Assembly: GCA_004557125.1 (NCBI GenBank)
Contig: SFET01000004.1
Location: 1 to 64,000, forward strand
Origin: Clostridiales bacterium
GTDB taxonomy: Bacteria; Bacillota; Clostridia; Christensenellales; Aristaeellaceae
Direction of reading: 5' to 3'
Length of the DNA stretch: 64,000 bases
Position 1 is the stretch's first letter. Each line of letters starts with the position of its first letter. Both the position numbers and the translations under genes were made by a program. Under the pieces are notes generated by a model that did no database searches, had not been told where the DNA came from, and was given only the letters and a program-made list of their open reading frames with translations. This document shows positions 43,601 to 51,902 of this stretch, one piece after another.

Positions 43601-44481
43601 GCGAAGCCGATGAAGTGGTCGATGCGCAGGATGTCGAACATGCCGCCCAGCGCGCGCAGGCGCTCGATCCACCAGGCAAACCTGGTTTCCTCGTGCTTCT
43701 TCCAGGCGTACAGCGGGTTGCCCCAGCGCTGGCCGTCCTTCTGGAAGTAATCCGGCGGCACGCCCGCGATGCGGATCGGGCGCACGTCGTCGTCCAGCTC
43801 GAATAGCTCAGGGTTGAGCCACACATCGCTGGAGTCCTCAGCGACGTAGATGGGCATGTCACCCATCAGCTCCACGCCCTTCTCGCGGGCGTAGTCGTGC
43901 AGGCGGTTCCACTGGGAGAAGAACACGTACTGGCAGAAGACGTAGTAGGCGATGGAATCGGAGAGCAGCTCTTCGTACTTCTCGATGGCCTTGGGCTTGC
44001 GGTGGCGGATGTCCTCGTCCGGCCACTCCATCCAGGAGATCATGCCGAAGTGCTCCTTGATGGCGTAGAACAGCGCAAAGTCGTGCACCCATTTTCTTTC
44101 CGCTTCGAAGGCAGAAAGTTCGGATGCGATGCGCGCACGGGAATATGCGAAGGCCTGCTTCAGCAGGCGGGTGTTCTGCTCCTTGACGGCGGCGAAGTCC
44201 ACCTCGTTCAGGATGGGCAGCGGTTCATAGGCGCCCTCGGGCAGCAGACCGTCCTGAATCATCAGATCGAAGTCGATCATCAGCGGATTGCCTGCGTAGG
44301 TGGATGCGCTCTGGTAGGGGGACTCGGCGTAGCCTGTCGGCCCCACGGGCAGCATCTGCCAGATGTTCATGCCGGATGAATGGACGAAATCTACAAAATC
44401 ATAGGCGGCCTTGCCCAGCGTGCCCACGCCTCCGCGGGACGGCAGGGAAGTAATGTGCATCAGAACGCCGCTCTTTTTCAT
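40651..44481 (-). CDS. Bifunctional 4-alpha-glucanotransferase / glycogen phosphorylase (MalQ-GlgP fusion)
   Basis: 1276 residues in one uninterrupted frame. Residues about 1-490 are a GH77 MalQ: HITSLPSRGGVGTLG, nucleophile in DILRIDHFIGF, acid in KIVAEDLG, GTHDNNTTLGWW, and the usual ending FPGTVGGNWLWRM. After a short linker, about 500-1276 is a GT35 alpha-glucan phosphorylase: SAEYLVGR, EDAALGNGGLGRLAACFLDS, VQVKRLHEYKRQLLN and the PLP lysine in GTGNMKLMLNG. Together they would rearrange maltodextrin and release glucose 1-phosphate. The phosphorylase keeps its catalytic blocks but lacks the usual N-terminal lead. Start ATG 44481 follows GAGGAGG; an upstream ATG would precede this site. 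Confidence 0.95.
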   Translation of the reverse strand: MKKSGVLMHITSLPSRGGVGTLGKAAYDFVDFVHSSGMNIWQMLPVGPTGYAESPYQSASTYAGNPLMIDFDLMIQDGLLPEGAYEPLPILNEVDFAAVKEQNTRLLKQAFAYSRARIASELSAFEAERKWVHDFALFYAIKEHFGMISWMEWPDEDIRHRKPKAIEKYEELLSDSIAYYVFCQYVFFSQWNRLHDYAREKGVELMGDMPIYVAEDSSDVWLNPELFELDDDVRPIRIAGVPPDYFQKDGQRWGNPLYAWKKHEETRFAWWIERLRALGGMFDILRIDHFIGFANYYAIPAEEATARNGKYELAPGSKLFRRVKKELPELKIVAEDLGVLSKRVLKLKASCGYPGMKILQFAFDGDDSSQDLPENYEENCIVYTGTHDNNTTLGWWADAKPSVKAFARKKLGMAKDDDDIIPALLRAAWGSCADTAIIPMQDLLRLGGEARMNFPGTVGGNWLWRMQPTDLSLIESELRVLNRRYDRGNVPQLDAEKIIETAETIVKCKYHVDLNKASAVQLHEGVSDAVMEAIAPQWADDHAVRLEKRRALYLSAEYLVGRLVYNNLFSLGILEDVKSRLAERGVDLADLEDVEDAALGNGGLGRLAACFLDSAATHNIPLDGYGLRYKYGLFKQTFVDGRQTELPDDWTAYGDPWSIRRDELSVEVPMKGLTVRAVPYDMPVIGYGGKNIGTLRLWQCESTHEFDFDLFNAQDYAAAAKDKNTAEDITKLLYPNDTLRAGKLMRVRQQYVLCNASLQDMLRSYREKYGSDYSKFADLHAIQLNDTHPTMAIPELIRILMEDGLDFPAAFAIAQKTFRYTNHTVMREALECWDISLLNEVAPEMVKVIRMIDQRLARELRRRKVENAASMRIIQDKRVHMALLDVYACSYVNGVAAIHSQILKDDVFKEWYALYPERFQNKTNGITQRRWLGLCNPELCALLDETVGEGYLTDLFVLDKLKDKIDDDLAARFVEVKREKKRQLVAIIKEREGVEIPENFVFTVQVKRLHEYKRQLLNALSIWDIYQSLKDGTLTDFPATAFIFGAKSAPGYARAKAVIYFINRIAAIINADPAVNDKLRVVFVHNYNCSYAEHIIPAADISEQISPAGTEASGTGNMKLMLNGAVTLGTRDGANIEIFEQAGEENNFPFGATVEEINAIKDSYDPMKLYEADPRIKRAVDALSDPEITGEDPEADWEGAVAELKIALLKGKSWHKPDHYYLLHDFADYQRARLEAIRATEDELAFAKKCLHNIAGAGKFSSDRTIREYADEIWFI

Positions 44482-44527
44482 GTTGAACCTCCTCATCGGG
44501 ATTGGAATTATGGATATTCCACGCTTC

Positions 44528-44557
44528 ATTATAAAACATCTCTATGTTAATTGACAA
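44528..44557 (-). promoter_or_regulatory. Sigma-A promoter of the MalQ-GlgP gene
   Basis: Minus strand: -35 TTGTCA (44552-44557), 18-base spacer, -10 TATAAT (44528-44533), about 45 bases ahead of the start codon. Confidence 0.75.
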
Positions 44558-44661
44558 GCGTTTCATCTGGAAAACCGTGATTTTACGTCAAGCGCGATCA
44601 AAGCTAATACTCGTGTGGGATAATAGCAGCATGGCAATGGGCACAGGGGAGGTTGACAACG

Positions 44662-45486
44662 ATGAGCAAGTACAGGCTGATTGCGCTGGACATGGACGGC
44701 ACGCTGCTCAACAGCGAGCTGAAGCTGTCCGAGGGCAACCGCAGCGCGGTGGAGCGCGCCTTTCAGGCGGGCAAGCAGGTGATTCTGTCCACGGGCAGGT
44801 GCCTCTCCGAGATCCGGGATACGCTGAAGCAATTGCCGCAGATCCGCTACCTGGTTTGCGAGAACGGCAGCTGCGTCTACGATTGCAAATACGATCAGAC
44901 GATCCACGTGGATCCGGTGCCGGTGGAGGAGATCCGCTACATCCTGGACCTGGTGAAGGGCGAGAGGTGCGTGATTCAGGTCTTTCACGAGAACCAGTCC
45001 TACTTCAACCAGCCGAATGACCACTGGACGGACGCCTATCGCGTGGGCAACTACCGGGGCGTGTACAACCGCTGCTCCGTGTGGGACGCGAAGCTGTTCA
45101 ACCGCTACGGCGAGCGCCCCTTCCGCATCGAGAAGATCAACCTCTATTTCGATAATGTGCGCACCCGCGAACGGATCTATGCGATTCTGCAGCGGCGGCC
45201 GTTGAAGCTGGCCAACTCCTTCGGCTACATGCTCGAGGTGGTGTCCGAACGTGCGGACAAGGGCGTGGGCCTGCAAAAGCTGTGCGACCATCTGGGCCTG
45301 GACATCTCCGAGACCATCGCCATGGGCGACAGCGCCAACGATCTGGAGATTCTGCAGGCCGCAGGCTTTTCCGCCGCCATGGGCAATGCCTGCCCTGAGG
45401 CGAAGCAAGCTGCCGACGTCGTCACCGAGGACTGCGATCACGACGGCGTGGCGAAGATCATTGACGAGGTGCTGCTGGCGGATTGA
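44662..45486 (+). CDS. HAD superfamily (Cof-type) sugar-phosphate phosphatase
   Basis: 274 residues. HAD motif I DMDGTLLN (about 9-16), motif II with LSTGRC, a C2 cap in the middle, and motif IV GDSANDLEIL followed by a typical MGNACPEAKQAADVVTEDCDHDGV end, which define the Cof/YwpJ subfamily. Members dephosphorylate sugar phosphates or FMN/PLP; the substrate here is unknown. ATG 44662 fits GGGGAGG upstream; a TTG three codons earlier is too near this site. It is divergent from the MalQ-GlgP gene, so a role with hexose phosphates is plausible but inferred. Confidence 0.9.
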   Translation: MSKYRLIALDMDGTLLNSELKLSEGNRSAVERAFQAGKQVILSTGRCLSEIRDTLKQLPQIRYLVCENGSCVYDCKYDQTIHVDPVPVEEIRYILDLVKGERCVIQVFHENQSYFNQPNDHWTDAYRVGNYRGVYNRCSVWDAKLFNRYGERPFRIEKINLYFDNVRTRERIYAILQRRPLKLANSFGYMLEVVSERADKGVGLQKLCDHLGLDISETIAMGDSANDLEILQAAGFSAAMGNACPEAKQAADVVTEDCDHDGVAKIIDEVLLAD

Positions 45487-45518
45487 GCCGGCACCGCATT
45501 GACATCCGATTGCAAAAA

Positions 45519-45548
45519 GAGAACCGGAGATGCATTTCTCCGGTTCTC
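45519..45548. terminator. Bidirectional terminator between the HAD and glycosyltransferase genes
   Basis: GAGAACCGGAGA pairs perfectly with TCTCCGGTTCTC. T-runs lie on both sides (TCTTTTTG on minus, TTTTT shortly after on plus). Confidence 0.85.
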
Positions 45549-45551
45549 ATG

Positions 45552-46715
45552 TCATTTTTGGGATGCGGCGCCGTGCGCTGCGACGCGCGTGCACAGCGCT
45601 TCGTAGATGCGCTCGGCAGCGCGGCCCGAAAACTCCGCTTCGCAGCGCCGGGTCAGCGCCTCGCCGCGCTCGGGCGCTTCCAGCATCTCCCGCACGCAGT
45701 GGGCCAGCGACAGCGCGCCGCTCTCGGCGACGGCACAGCCGATGGACAGCAGAAATTCCAGGTTGCGGGTCTCGCAGCCCGGCACGGCGTTGAACAGCAG
45801 CAGCGGAATGCGCTTGTTCACGGCCTCGGTGGTGCTCAGACCGCCGGGCTTGGTGATGAACAGATCCGCCGCGTCCATGTAGTCGCTCATGCGGTCGGTG
45901 AAGCCCAGCACCTGCAGCTTCGGACTGTGGATCAGCGTTCGCAGATTGCGCTCCAGCGCCCGGTTGTTGCCGCATACCGCCACCAGCAGGGCGCCTTTGG
46001 GCAGCGCCTCCGTCAGCGCCACCACCTTTCGCCCCATGGAAGCCGCGCCCATGCTGCCGCAGCCGAGCAGGGCGATGGGTTGATCCTCCGGCAGATTCAG
46101 CGCCCGGCGGGCCTCGGCGCGCGAATGATGCGCATAGAAGGCGGCGCGCACGGGTATGCCCGTGGGCACCAGCTTCTCCCGTGGAATGCCGTAGCTTTCG
46201 AATTCGGGGATCAGCTTTTCGTGGGGGATGAACCAGGCGTCCATGTCCAGCTGGTTCACGCCGGGGCTGCAGGTGTAGTCCGTGGCCAGGAAGAAGCAGG
46301 GGATGTCGATGGCTCCGCTGCGGCGCAGCTCGCTCATCAGGCGCGCGGCGAACACGTGCACGCAGATCACCGCGTCGTAGCGCCCCTCCTCCAGGAAGAT
46401 TTTGAGACCCCGCTTGCGCCGGGGCAGGCTGCGACGGTTGTTCAGCCGGGCTGCCTTCGCGTCCAGCTTCTTCTGATAGGGCTGGTGCTGGGACTGATAC
46501 TCCTCCAGGCGGTAGCCCATGCCGTAGACCTTGGGCAGTTTCCGGTACAAAAACACGTGGCTCTTGCAGATAAACTCATTTTTGGGTCGGGACAGAAACA
46601 TCAGCCCGTCCAGAATGCGCACCTCGCAGCCACGCGTTTCCAGGTATTCCTGCATGGCCCGTGCGGCGGAATTGTGGCCCTCGCCCGTGTTACCGGACAG
46701 GATCAGTATGCGCAT
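45552..46715 (-). CDS. Glycolipid glycosyltransferase (MGDG synthase / UgtP family, GT28)
   Basis: 387 residues. N-terminal MGDG-synthase domain with SGNTGEGHNSAARAM (about 7-21) and the helix that binds membranes; C-terminal UDP-sugar domain with LLGCGSMGAAS, a VLGFTDRMSDYMDAADLFITKPGGLSTTEA block (PGGLS..E being the nucleotide-sugar site). It should transfer glucose or galactose to diacylglycerol, giving membrane glycolipids or a lipoteichoic acid anchor. Its start lies 26 bases inside the upstream gene, a strong coupling with the CrtO-like protein. Confidence 0.87.
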   Translation of the reverse strand: MRILILSGNTGEGHNSAARAMQEYLETRGCEVRILDGLMFLSRPKNEFICKSHVFLYRKLPKVYGMGYRLEEYQSQHQPYQKKLDAKAARLNNRRSLPRRKRGLKIFLEEGRYDAVICVHVFAARLMSELRRSGAIDIPCFFLATDYTCSPGVNQLDMDAWFIPHEKLIPEFESYGIPREKLVPTGIPVRAAFYAHHSRAEARRALNLPEDQPIALLGCGSMGAASMGRKVVALTEALPKGALLVAVCGNNRALERNLRTLIHSPKLQVLGFTDRMSDYMDAADLFITKPGGLSTTEAVNKRIPLLLFNAVPGCETRNLEFLLSIGCAVAESGALSLAHCVREMLEAPERGEALTRRCEAEFSGRAAERIYEALCTRVAAHGAASQK

Positions 46716-47190
46716 GTTTGATTCGTTCCTCCCGTTCCTTCAGGCGCTTCGAGAGCGTAACCAGCGTGGGCCGGTTGTAGCGCTGAATGATGATAAAGGG
46801 GACGTGGCTCAGGGCGTACACGATGGCGATGGCTGCGCCCAGGCCCGTGGGGTTGATCCAGTAGATGATGGGGGACAGCAGCATCAGAATCAGATGCACC
46901 ATCTCCGCCACGCAGGTCTCCTGCACCAAGCGCGCGACGTGCTCCGGAGTGAACTGCGCGGGCGAGATGCTCTTTTTGACCATGCGGCGGGAGATCTTGC
47001 TCATGTCCGGGAGCAGATCCTTCCATTTGTACACATAGGTTTTGTTGTAAATCTTTCCCTGCTTTTCCCACTTCCGGGCGGCGTAGGGGAATTTCTCGGG
47101 ATGAAACCAGCTGCGGGGCAGCTTCACGCCGATGAACTGGGACAGCAGGCCGATGACCGGGATGTAGAGGATGCAGAGTGCGAGACGCAT
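46690..47190 (-). CDS. CrtO-like (glycosyl-4,4'-diaponeurosporenoate acyltransferase family) membrane protein
   Basis: 166 residues with three to four hydrophobic segments (about 1-20, 110-128, 130-148). The family pattern is visible in RSWFHPEKFPYAARKWEKQGKIYNKTYVYKWKDLLPDMS: W..HP..FP, then Y.K.Y.YKWKD.LP. In Staphylococcus this family acylates the sugar of a carotenoid; no carotenoid genes are in view, so here an acyl transfer to the neighbouring gene's glycolipid is an attractive inference. It overlaps that gene by 26 bases. ATG 47190 follows AGGAGAAG. Confidence 0.72.
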   Translation of the reverse strand: MRLALCILYIPVIGLLSQFIGVKLPRSWFHPEKFPYAARKWEKQGKIYNKTYVYKWKDLLPDMSKISRRMVKKSISPAQFTPEHVARLVQETCVAEMVHLILMLLSPIIYWINPTGLGAAIAIVYALSHVPFIIIQRYNRPTLVTLSKRLKEREERIKHAHTDPVR

Positions 47191-47434
47191 GCGTTGTATC
47201 TTCTCCTGAACAGTTCTGTAAAAGGGAAACTTCCCCGTTCCATTATAGCATATTCCTGCGGGAAAAAGATAGTGTTTCAGAGGGAACGCAGCAAAAAAGA
47301 TGGGCGATACGTTAATTTTTTCCTATATAAGGGGTTGATTTTTTGCAAAATTTGGCGTAATATAAAATTAACCGAACGGCGTATGCCGTCGGAAAACGAA
47401 AGGTCGCATCGGTCCCTGGATAGGAGGCGGACAA
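47191..47434. promoter_or_regulatory. Divergent intergenic region with promoters for both flanking genes
   Basis: On the minus strand a -10 TATAAT (47242-47247) serves the CrtO-like gene, with no clear -35. On the plus strand TTGATT (47335-47340), 17 bases, TAATAT (47358-47363) can serve the kinase-like gene. The stretch is A/T-rich compared with its surroundings, and a short ACGGC/GCCGT hairpin lies near 47376-47390. Confidence 0.5.
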
Positions 47435-48043
47435 ATGAAAAAGCGAATCATCACTGTCAGCCGCGAATTCGGCAGCGGAGGCAGAACCATCGGAAAGTTG
47501 CTGGCGGAGCGCCTGAATCTGAAGTATTATGACAAGGAGCTCGTCAAGCGGATTTCCCTGGAAACGGGCTTTGATCCAAAGTACATCGAGGAGCACGGCG
47601 AGTACGCCCAGAGCAAGAGCATCTTTGCCTACATGTTCGGAGGCCAAAGCCATCCGGACGTGATGAAGGGCATGACGCCGGCGGACTTTTTGTGGTGCAT
47701 GCAGCGGGACATCATCCTGGACATCGCGGAGAAGGAGGCGTGCGTCATCGTGGGCAGGTGCGCGGATTACATCCTGAAGGACCGCGACGACTGCCTGAAC
47801 GTGTTCATTCACGCGCCGGAGGAGAAGCGCGCCGAGCGCATCGTCAAGCTCTACGGCGAGAGTGATGTGGCGCCGGAGAAGCGCCTGCACGACAAGGATG
47901 CCCGCCGCAAGGTGAACTATCGCCACTTCACCGGCCGCGAGTGGGGCGTCGCCCAGAACTATCACATGGCGCTGGACAGCGGCACACTGGGCATCGAGGG
48001 CTGCGTGGATCTGATCGCGGCGGCCTTCCGGCGCGAAGAATAA
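47435..48043 (+). CDS. Cytidylate kinase-like family protein
   Basis: 202 residues beginning ITVSREFGSGGRTIGKLLAERL, the modified P-loop of the cytidylate-kinase-like family (Pfam Cytidylate_kin2), and continuing with CVIVGRCADYILKDRDDCLNVFIHA and a DKDARRKVNYRHFTGREWG lid. The true CMP kinase (cmk) differs, so the substrate is unproven. ATG 47435 follows GGAGGCGG. A terminator follows, so it is a single-gene unit. Confidence 0.85.
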   Translation: MKKRIITVSREFGSGGRTIGKLLAERLNLKYYDKELVKRISLETGFDPKYIEEHGEYAQSKSIFAYMFGGQSHPDVMKGMTPADFLWCMQRDIILDIAEKEACVIVGRCADYILKDRDDCLNVFIHAPEEKRAERIVKLYGESDVAPEKRLHDKDARRKVNYRHFTGREWGVAQNYHMALDSGTLGIEGCVDLIAAAFRREE

Positions 48044-48057
48044 AATATGTATTGGGG

Positions 48058-48084
48058 AACGGGCGCTGCGTGCGTCCGTTTTTT
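48058..48084 (+). terminator. Terminator of the cytidylate kinase-like gene
   Basis: AACGGGCGC pairs with GCGTCCGTT (one G-U) and is followed by six T. Confidence 0.75.
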
Positions 48085-48182
48085 CTGCCGGTCAGGCAGG
48101 AAATCCGCTCCCGAAGCGAGAAATGAAAGTAGAAATTTGTCGCCTGTCCGCCGGAGAAATCCTGCGGGCGATGGAGGAAAGC

Positions 48183-49292
48183 ATGAATTTTCTGCACGTA
48201 TCGGATCTGCACATCGGGAAGAAGCTCTGCGGCAAGTCGATCATGGACGATCAGCGGCACATCCTCGCGGAGATTCTGGAGATGGCCGCCGCGCCGGGGA
48301 TCGACGCGCTGCTGGTGGCCGGGGATCTCTACGACAAGTCCCAGCCCTCGGGCGAGGCGGTGGAGCTGACCGGCTCCTTTCTGACGCGCCTGGCGAAGCT
48401 GGGCAAGCCCTGCTTCATCGTCAGCGGCAACCACGATTCCCCGGAGCAGGTGGCCTACTGCGAGAGCATCCTGTCGGGCGCGTCGATCTTCTTCGGCGAG
48501 GTGCACCTGTACCTGCTGCCCTTCGTGCGCCCGATGCAGGTGCGGCGGGCCTTCCCGGAGCGCGCGGCGGAGATTCGCAGCTATGCAGATGCGGTGCGGG
48601 TGGCGGTGGAGGAGATGCACGTCGATCCGACCGCGCGCAACGTGCTGGTGGCGCACCAGTTCGTGCTGGGCACGAGTGCGCCGGAGCTCACCGATTCCGA
48701 GGAACGCATGGTGGGCGGCGTGGACGCGGTGCCCGCGGAGGTCTTTGACAGCTTCGATTACGTGGCGCTGGGCCATCTGCACGCCCCACAGCGGGTGCAG
48801 GGCGAGCGCGTGCGCTATGCCGGCTCGCCGCTGAAGTACTCGCTCTCCGAGGAGAAACAGCGCAAGGCCGCGCTGCGGGTGCGCCTGGGCGCGAAGGGGG
48901 AGGACGGCGCTGCACTGGAGGTGGAGAAGCTGCCCTACCATCCGCTGCGGGACGTGCGTTCGATTCGCGGAACACTGGCAGAGCTGACGGCGGACGCGGG
49001 CGTGTGCATGGACTACGTGTTCGTGACCCTCACCGACGAGCTGCCGCCGCTGGATCCCGTGGGGTCGCTGCTGATGAGCTATCCCAATCTGGTGCAGCGC
49101 CGCATGGAGAACAGTCGCACGGGCGGCAAGGTCTCTGCGCCGCTGGAGCGCGTGGAGGAGAGGAACCCACTGGAGCATTTCGTGCACTTTTTTGAGGTGC
49201 AGAACAACGGGCAGTTGCCCAACGCCGCGCAGATGAAGCTGCTGCGGGAGATCATCGAGGAAGCGGAGGTGCGCCGGAATGCGTCCAATTGA
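48183..49292 (+). CDS. sbcD: Exonuclease SbcCD, nuclease subunit D
   Basis: 369 residues. Metallophosphoesterase motifs in order: SDLHIGK (about 7-13), AGDLYDKS, SGNHDSPE, VAHQFV and GHLHAPQ. With SbcC it opens hairpins and removes protein-blocked DNA ends. ATG 48183 follows GGAGGAAAGC; the frame is open further upstream but that part holds no conserved sequence. Overlaps sbcC by 14 bases. Confidence 0.94.
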   Translation: MNFLHVSDLHIGKKLCGKSIMDDQRHILAEILEMAAAPGIDALLVAGDLYDKSQPSGEAVELTGSFLTRLAKLGKPCFIVSGNHDSPEQVAYCESILSGASIFFGEVHLYLLPFVRPMQVRRAFPERAAEIRSYADAVRVAVEEMHVDPTARNVLVAHQFVLGTSAPELTDSEERMVGGVDAVPAEVFDSFDYVALGHLHAPQRVQGERVRYAGSPLKYSLSEEKQRKAALRVRLGAKGEDGAALEVEKLPYHPLRDVRSIRGTLAELTADAGVCMDYVFVTLTDELPPLDPVGSLLMSYPNLVQRRMENSRTGGKVSAPLERVEERNPLEHFVHFFEVQNNGQLPNAAQMKLLREIIEEAEVRRNASN

Positions 49293-51888
49293 GCTGAAGA
49301 TGAGCGCCTTCGGCCCCTATGCGGGCACGGAGACGGTGGATTTTTCCCAGTTCGGGCCGGGCTGCCTGTTTCTGGTGACGGGAGATACCGGCGCTGGCAA
49401 GACCTCCGTCTTTGACGCCATCAGCTTTGCGCTCTACGGCGAGGCCTCCGGGCGCACCCGCGAGACGAAGGGCTTTCACAGCGACTTTGCGCCCCGCAGC
49501 GCGGAGACCTGTGTGGAGCTGAAGTTCGAGCACGAGGGTAAGATCTACACCGCGTGGCGGAGCCCTGCATACATGGTGCCCAAGCGGGACGGCAGCGGCG
49601 AACGCCTGCACGCAGCCAAGGCGGAGCTTACATGCGAGGACGGGCGCAGCTGGAGCTCCGTGCGCGACGTGAATCAGGCGATTCGGGAGATACTGGGACT
49701 GAGCGCGGAGCAGTATGCGCAGGTGGTGATGATCGCCCAGGGCGAGTTCCAGCGCATTCTGCTGGCGAAGAGCGACGAGCGCCGTGTGCTGCTGAGCAGG
49801 CTGTTCAATACGCAGATCTATCAGGAGATCGAGCAGTGCCTGCGGGAGCGCAACCGGGAGGCGCTTGCCGAGGTCAATGCCGCGCGGCAGGAGTTCAGCG
49901 CGGTGTGCAGCCGCGTGCTGCCGGATGAGGAGGACGGCGAAGCGCTGATGCAGCGCATGCAGAGCCCCGAGTGTGCGGACGAGGTGATCGCGCTGCTTTC
50001 GGCGCAGATCGCGCGGGAGACGCAGGCACATGCCGGGATTGTGGAGGAGCTGAACCGGCTGGGTCTGGCTTCCGGTGCGCTGCGGGAGGAGCTGGCGCGC
50101 TCGGATGCGCAGAATGCGGGCGTGGCGCAGCTGCGCGAGGTGGAGCAGCGCCGGAAAAGCGTGACGGAGCGCAAGCCGGAGATCGAGCGCATGCAGGCGG
50201 AGCTGGACAGCGCGGAGCGCGCGGAGCCGTTGCGGGCCGTGGAGGAGCGCCTGCGCAGGGAGGAGGCGGAGCTGAACCGCCTTGCAGGGGAGCTTCAGAC
50301 GGCACAGAAAAAGTGCGAACAGGCGGATGTGCAGCGCAGATGTGCGGCACAGGCGCTTGCACAGGCGGCGCAGAAGCTGCCTGAACGGGAAAAGCTCAAT
50401 CTTCGCGCGGAGCAGCTCAACGCGCTGCTGCCGAAATTCAAACAGGCGCGGGACGCGGCCAATGACGCGAAGCGGACGAAGGCTGCTGCGGCAAGCGCCA
50501 TCACGGAGCTGCAACGGACGGAGGAGAATTATCACAGGCTGCATGCCCTCTACCTGATGGATCAGGCGGGCATACTGGCGGAAGCGCTGCGCCCGAACGA
50601 GCCCTGTCCGGTGTGCGGCTCCACGGTACATCCGCACCCTGCGGCACACATCGAAAACGCCCCGGACAAGGCGGCGGTGGATGCGGCGGCGGCACGGCAG
50701 AGCAAAGCCGCGCGGAATGCGGAGGCGGCTTCGGCGGCGAGTGCCGCGACCCAGGAGAAGCTGAGGGCGATGCTTACGGCGCTGGGCGGCGACGATCCGG
50801 AGAACCTTTCGAAGCGGGAGCAGGACTTGCGCCGAGAGTGCGAGGCATGCCGCGCCGAAGCGGAGCGCATCCGTGCGGAACACGCTGCGGCGGATGCGGC
50901 GGCGAAGGAGGCGGAACGCGAAGAAAGCGCTGCCGATGCCCATCTAGACGCGCTTAACTCTGCCTTGCAGCAGCGCAGCGCGTCTGCGGAGGAAGCTGGG
51001 AATCTCTTTAAGAACGGCCTCGGCGACAGCGGCTTCGACAGCGAACAGAGCTGGCGGAACGCCCTGCGCACGGACGCGCAGCGGCGCATGCTGCGCAGGG
51101 AGATCGAGGACTGGCGCGCAGAGTGTCAGGCGCTGGCTGCCCGGCAGGCGGATCTGCAAAAGCTGTGGGGCGACAGGGAGACCGTGGATGTGGGCGCACT
51201 GCGCACAGCGCTGAACGCACAGGGAGCGCAGATCGCGGCGCTGGATGCGCGGGAGCATGCGCTGCTGAACCGCTGCGAGCAGAACCGCGTTGCGCTCAAT
51301 GCGCTGAAAAAATGCGAGAAGCGGCTCACAATTGCGCAGGAGAGCTTCGGCAATGTGAATGTGCTCTATCAGACGGCTGCGGGGCAGCTGGGCGGCGCAA
51401 ACAAGCTTCCCTTTGAGAACTACATCCTGCAATACTACTTCACCCGTGTCATCGCCGCGGCGAACCGCCGTCTGGAGCGCATGTCCGATGGACGCTACCT
51501 GCTGCGCAGCAAGATCGAGAGCGTGGGCAACACCAAGAGCGGCCTCGGACTGTGGGTTCTGGATGCGAACACGAATCAGGAGCGGGAGGTCAGCTCCCTC
51601 TCCGGCGGCGAGACCTTCGTGGCGTCGCTCTCGCTGGCGCTGGGCTTTGCCGATGTGGTGCAGGCGGAGAGCGGCAGCGTGCGGGTGGACGCGGTGTTCA
51701 TCGACGAGGGCTTTGGCTCGCTGGACGAAGACACCCTGCGCCGCGCCCTGACCACGCTGGAGAACCTCACCGGCGGCGACCGGCTTGTGGGCGTGATCAG
51801 CCATGTGGCGGAGCTGCGGGACTACATCGAGCCCCGCATCGTGGTGGAAAAGACGCTGCGCGGCAGCCGCGTGCGCGTACAGCCCTGA
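49279..51888 (+). CDS. sbcC: Exonuclease SbcCD, ATPase subunit C
   Basis: 869 residues. Walker A GDTGAGKTS (about 35-43) in the N-terminal half-domain, long coiled coils from about 180, the zinc hook CPVCG near residue 443 at the apex, and the C-terminal signature SSLSGGETF and Walker B AVFIDEGFGSLD. As in other SMC-like nucleases, the two ATPase halves come together when the coil folds. It starts within sbcD; ends 14 bases before the amidohydrolase gene. Confidence 0.94.
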   Translation: MRPIELKMSAFGPYAGTETVDFSQFGPGCLFLVTGDTGAGKTSVFDAISFALYGEASGRTRETKGFHSDFAPRSAETCVELKFEHEGKIYTAWRSPAYMVPKRDGSGERLHAAKAELTCEDGRSWSSVRDVNQAIREILGLSAEQYAQVVMIAQGEFQRILLAKSDERRVLLSRLFNTQIYQEIEQCLRERNREALAEVNAARQEFSAVCSRVLPDEEDGEALMQRMQSPECADEVIALLSAQIARETQAHAGIVEELNRLGLASGALREELARSDAQNAGVAQLREVEQRRKSVTERKPEIERMQAELDSAERAEPLRAVEERLRREEAELNRLAGELQTAQKKCEQADVQRRCAAQALAQAAQKLPEREKLNLRAEQLNALLPKFKQARDAANDAKRTKAAAASAITELQRTEENYHRLHALYLMDQAGILAEALRPNEPCPVCGSTVHPHPAAHIENAPDKAAVDAAAARQSKAARNAEAASAASAATQEKLRAMLTALGGDDPENLSKREQDLRRECEACRAEAERIRAEHAAADAAAKEAEREESAADAHLDALNSALQQRSASAEEAGNLFKNGLGDSGFDSEQSWRNALRTDAQRRMLRREIEDWRAECQALAARQADLQKLWGDRETVDVGALRTALNAQGAQIAALDAREHALLNRCEQNRVALNALKKCEKRLTIAQESFGNVNVLYQTAAGQLGGANKLPFENYILQYYFTRVIAAANRRLERMSDGRYLLRSKIESVGNTKSGLGLWVLDANTNQEREVSSLSGGETFVASLSLALGFADVVQAESGSVRVDAVFIDEGFGSLDEDTLRRALTTLENLTGGDRLVGVISHVAELRDYIEPRIVVEKTLRGSRVRVQP

Positions 51889-51902
51889 GGAGGGTGATGG
51901 AT

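Noticed and set aside
40726..43806. A plus-strand open frame of about 1000 codons opposite the MalQ-GlgP gene
   Set aside because: Caused by strong G/C bias at third positions of the real gene, which removes stop codons on the other strand. The product is low-complexity Val/Gly/His-rich and matches nothing.
44653..44661. TTG 44653 as start of the HAD phosphatase
   Set aside because: It overlaps the ribosome site GGGGAGG; ATG 44662 has correct spacing.
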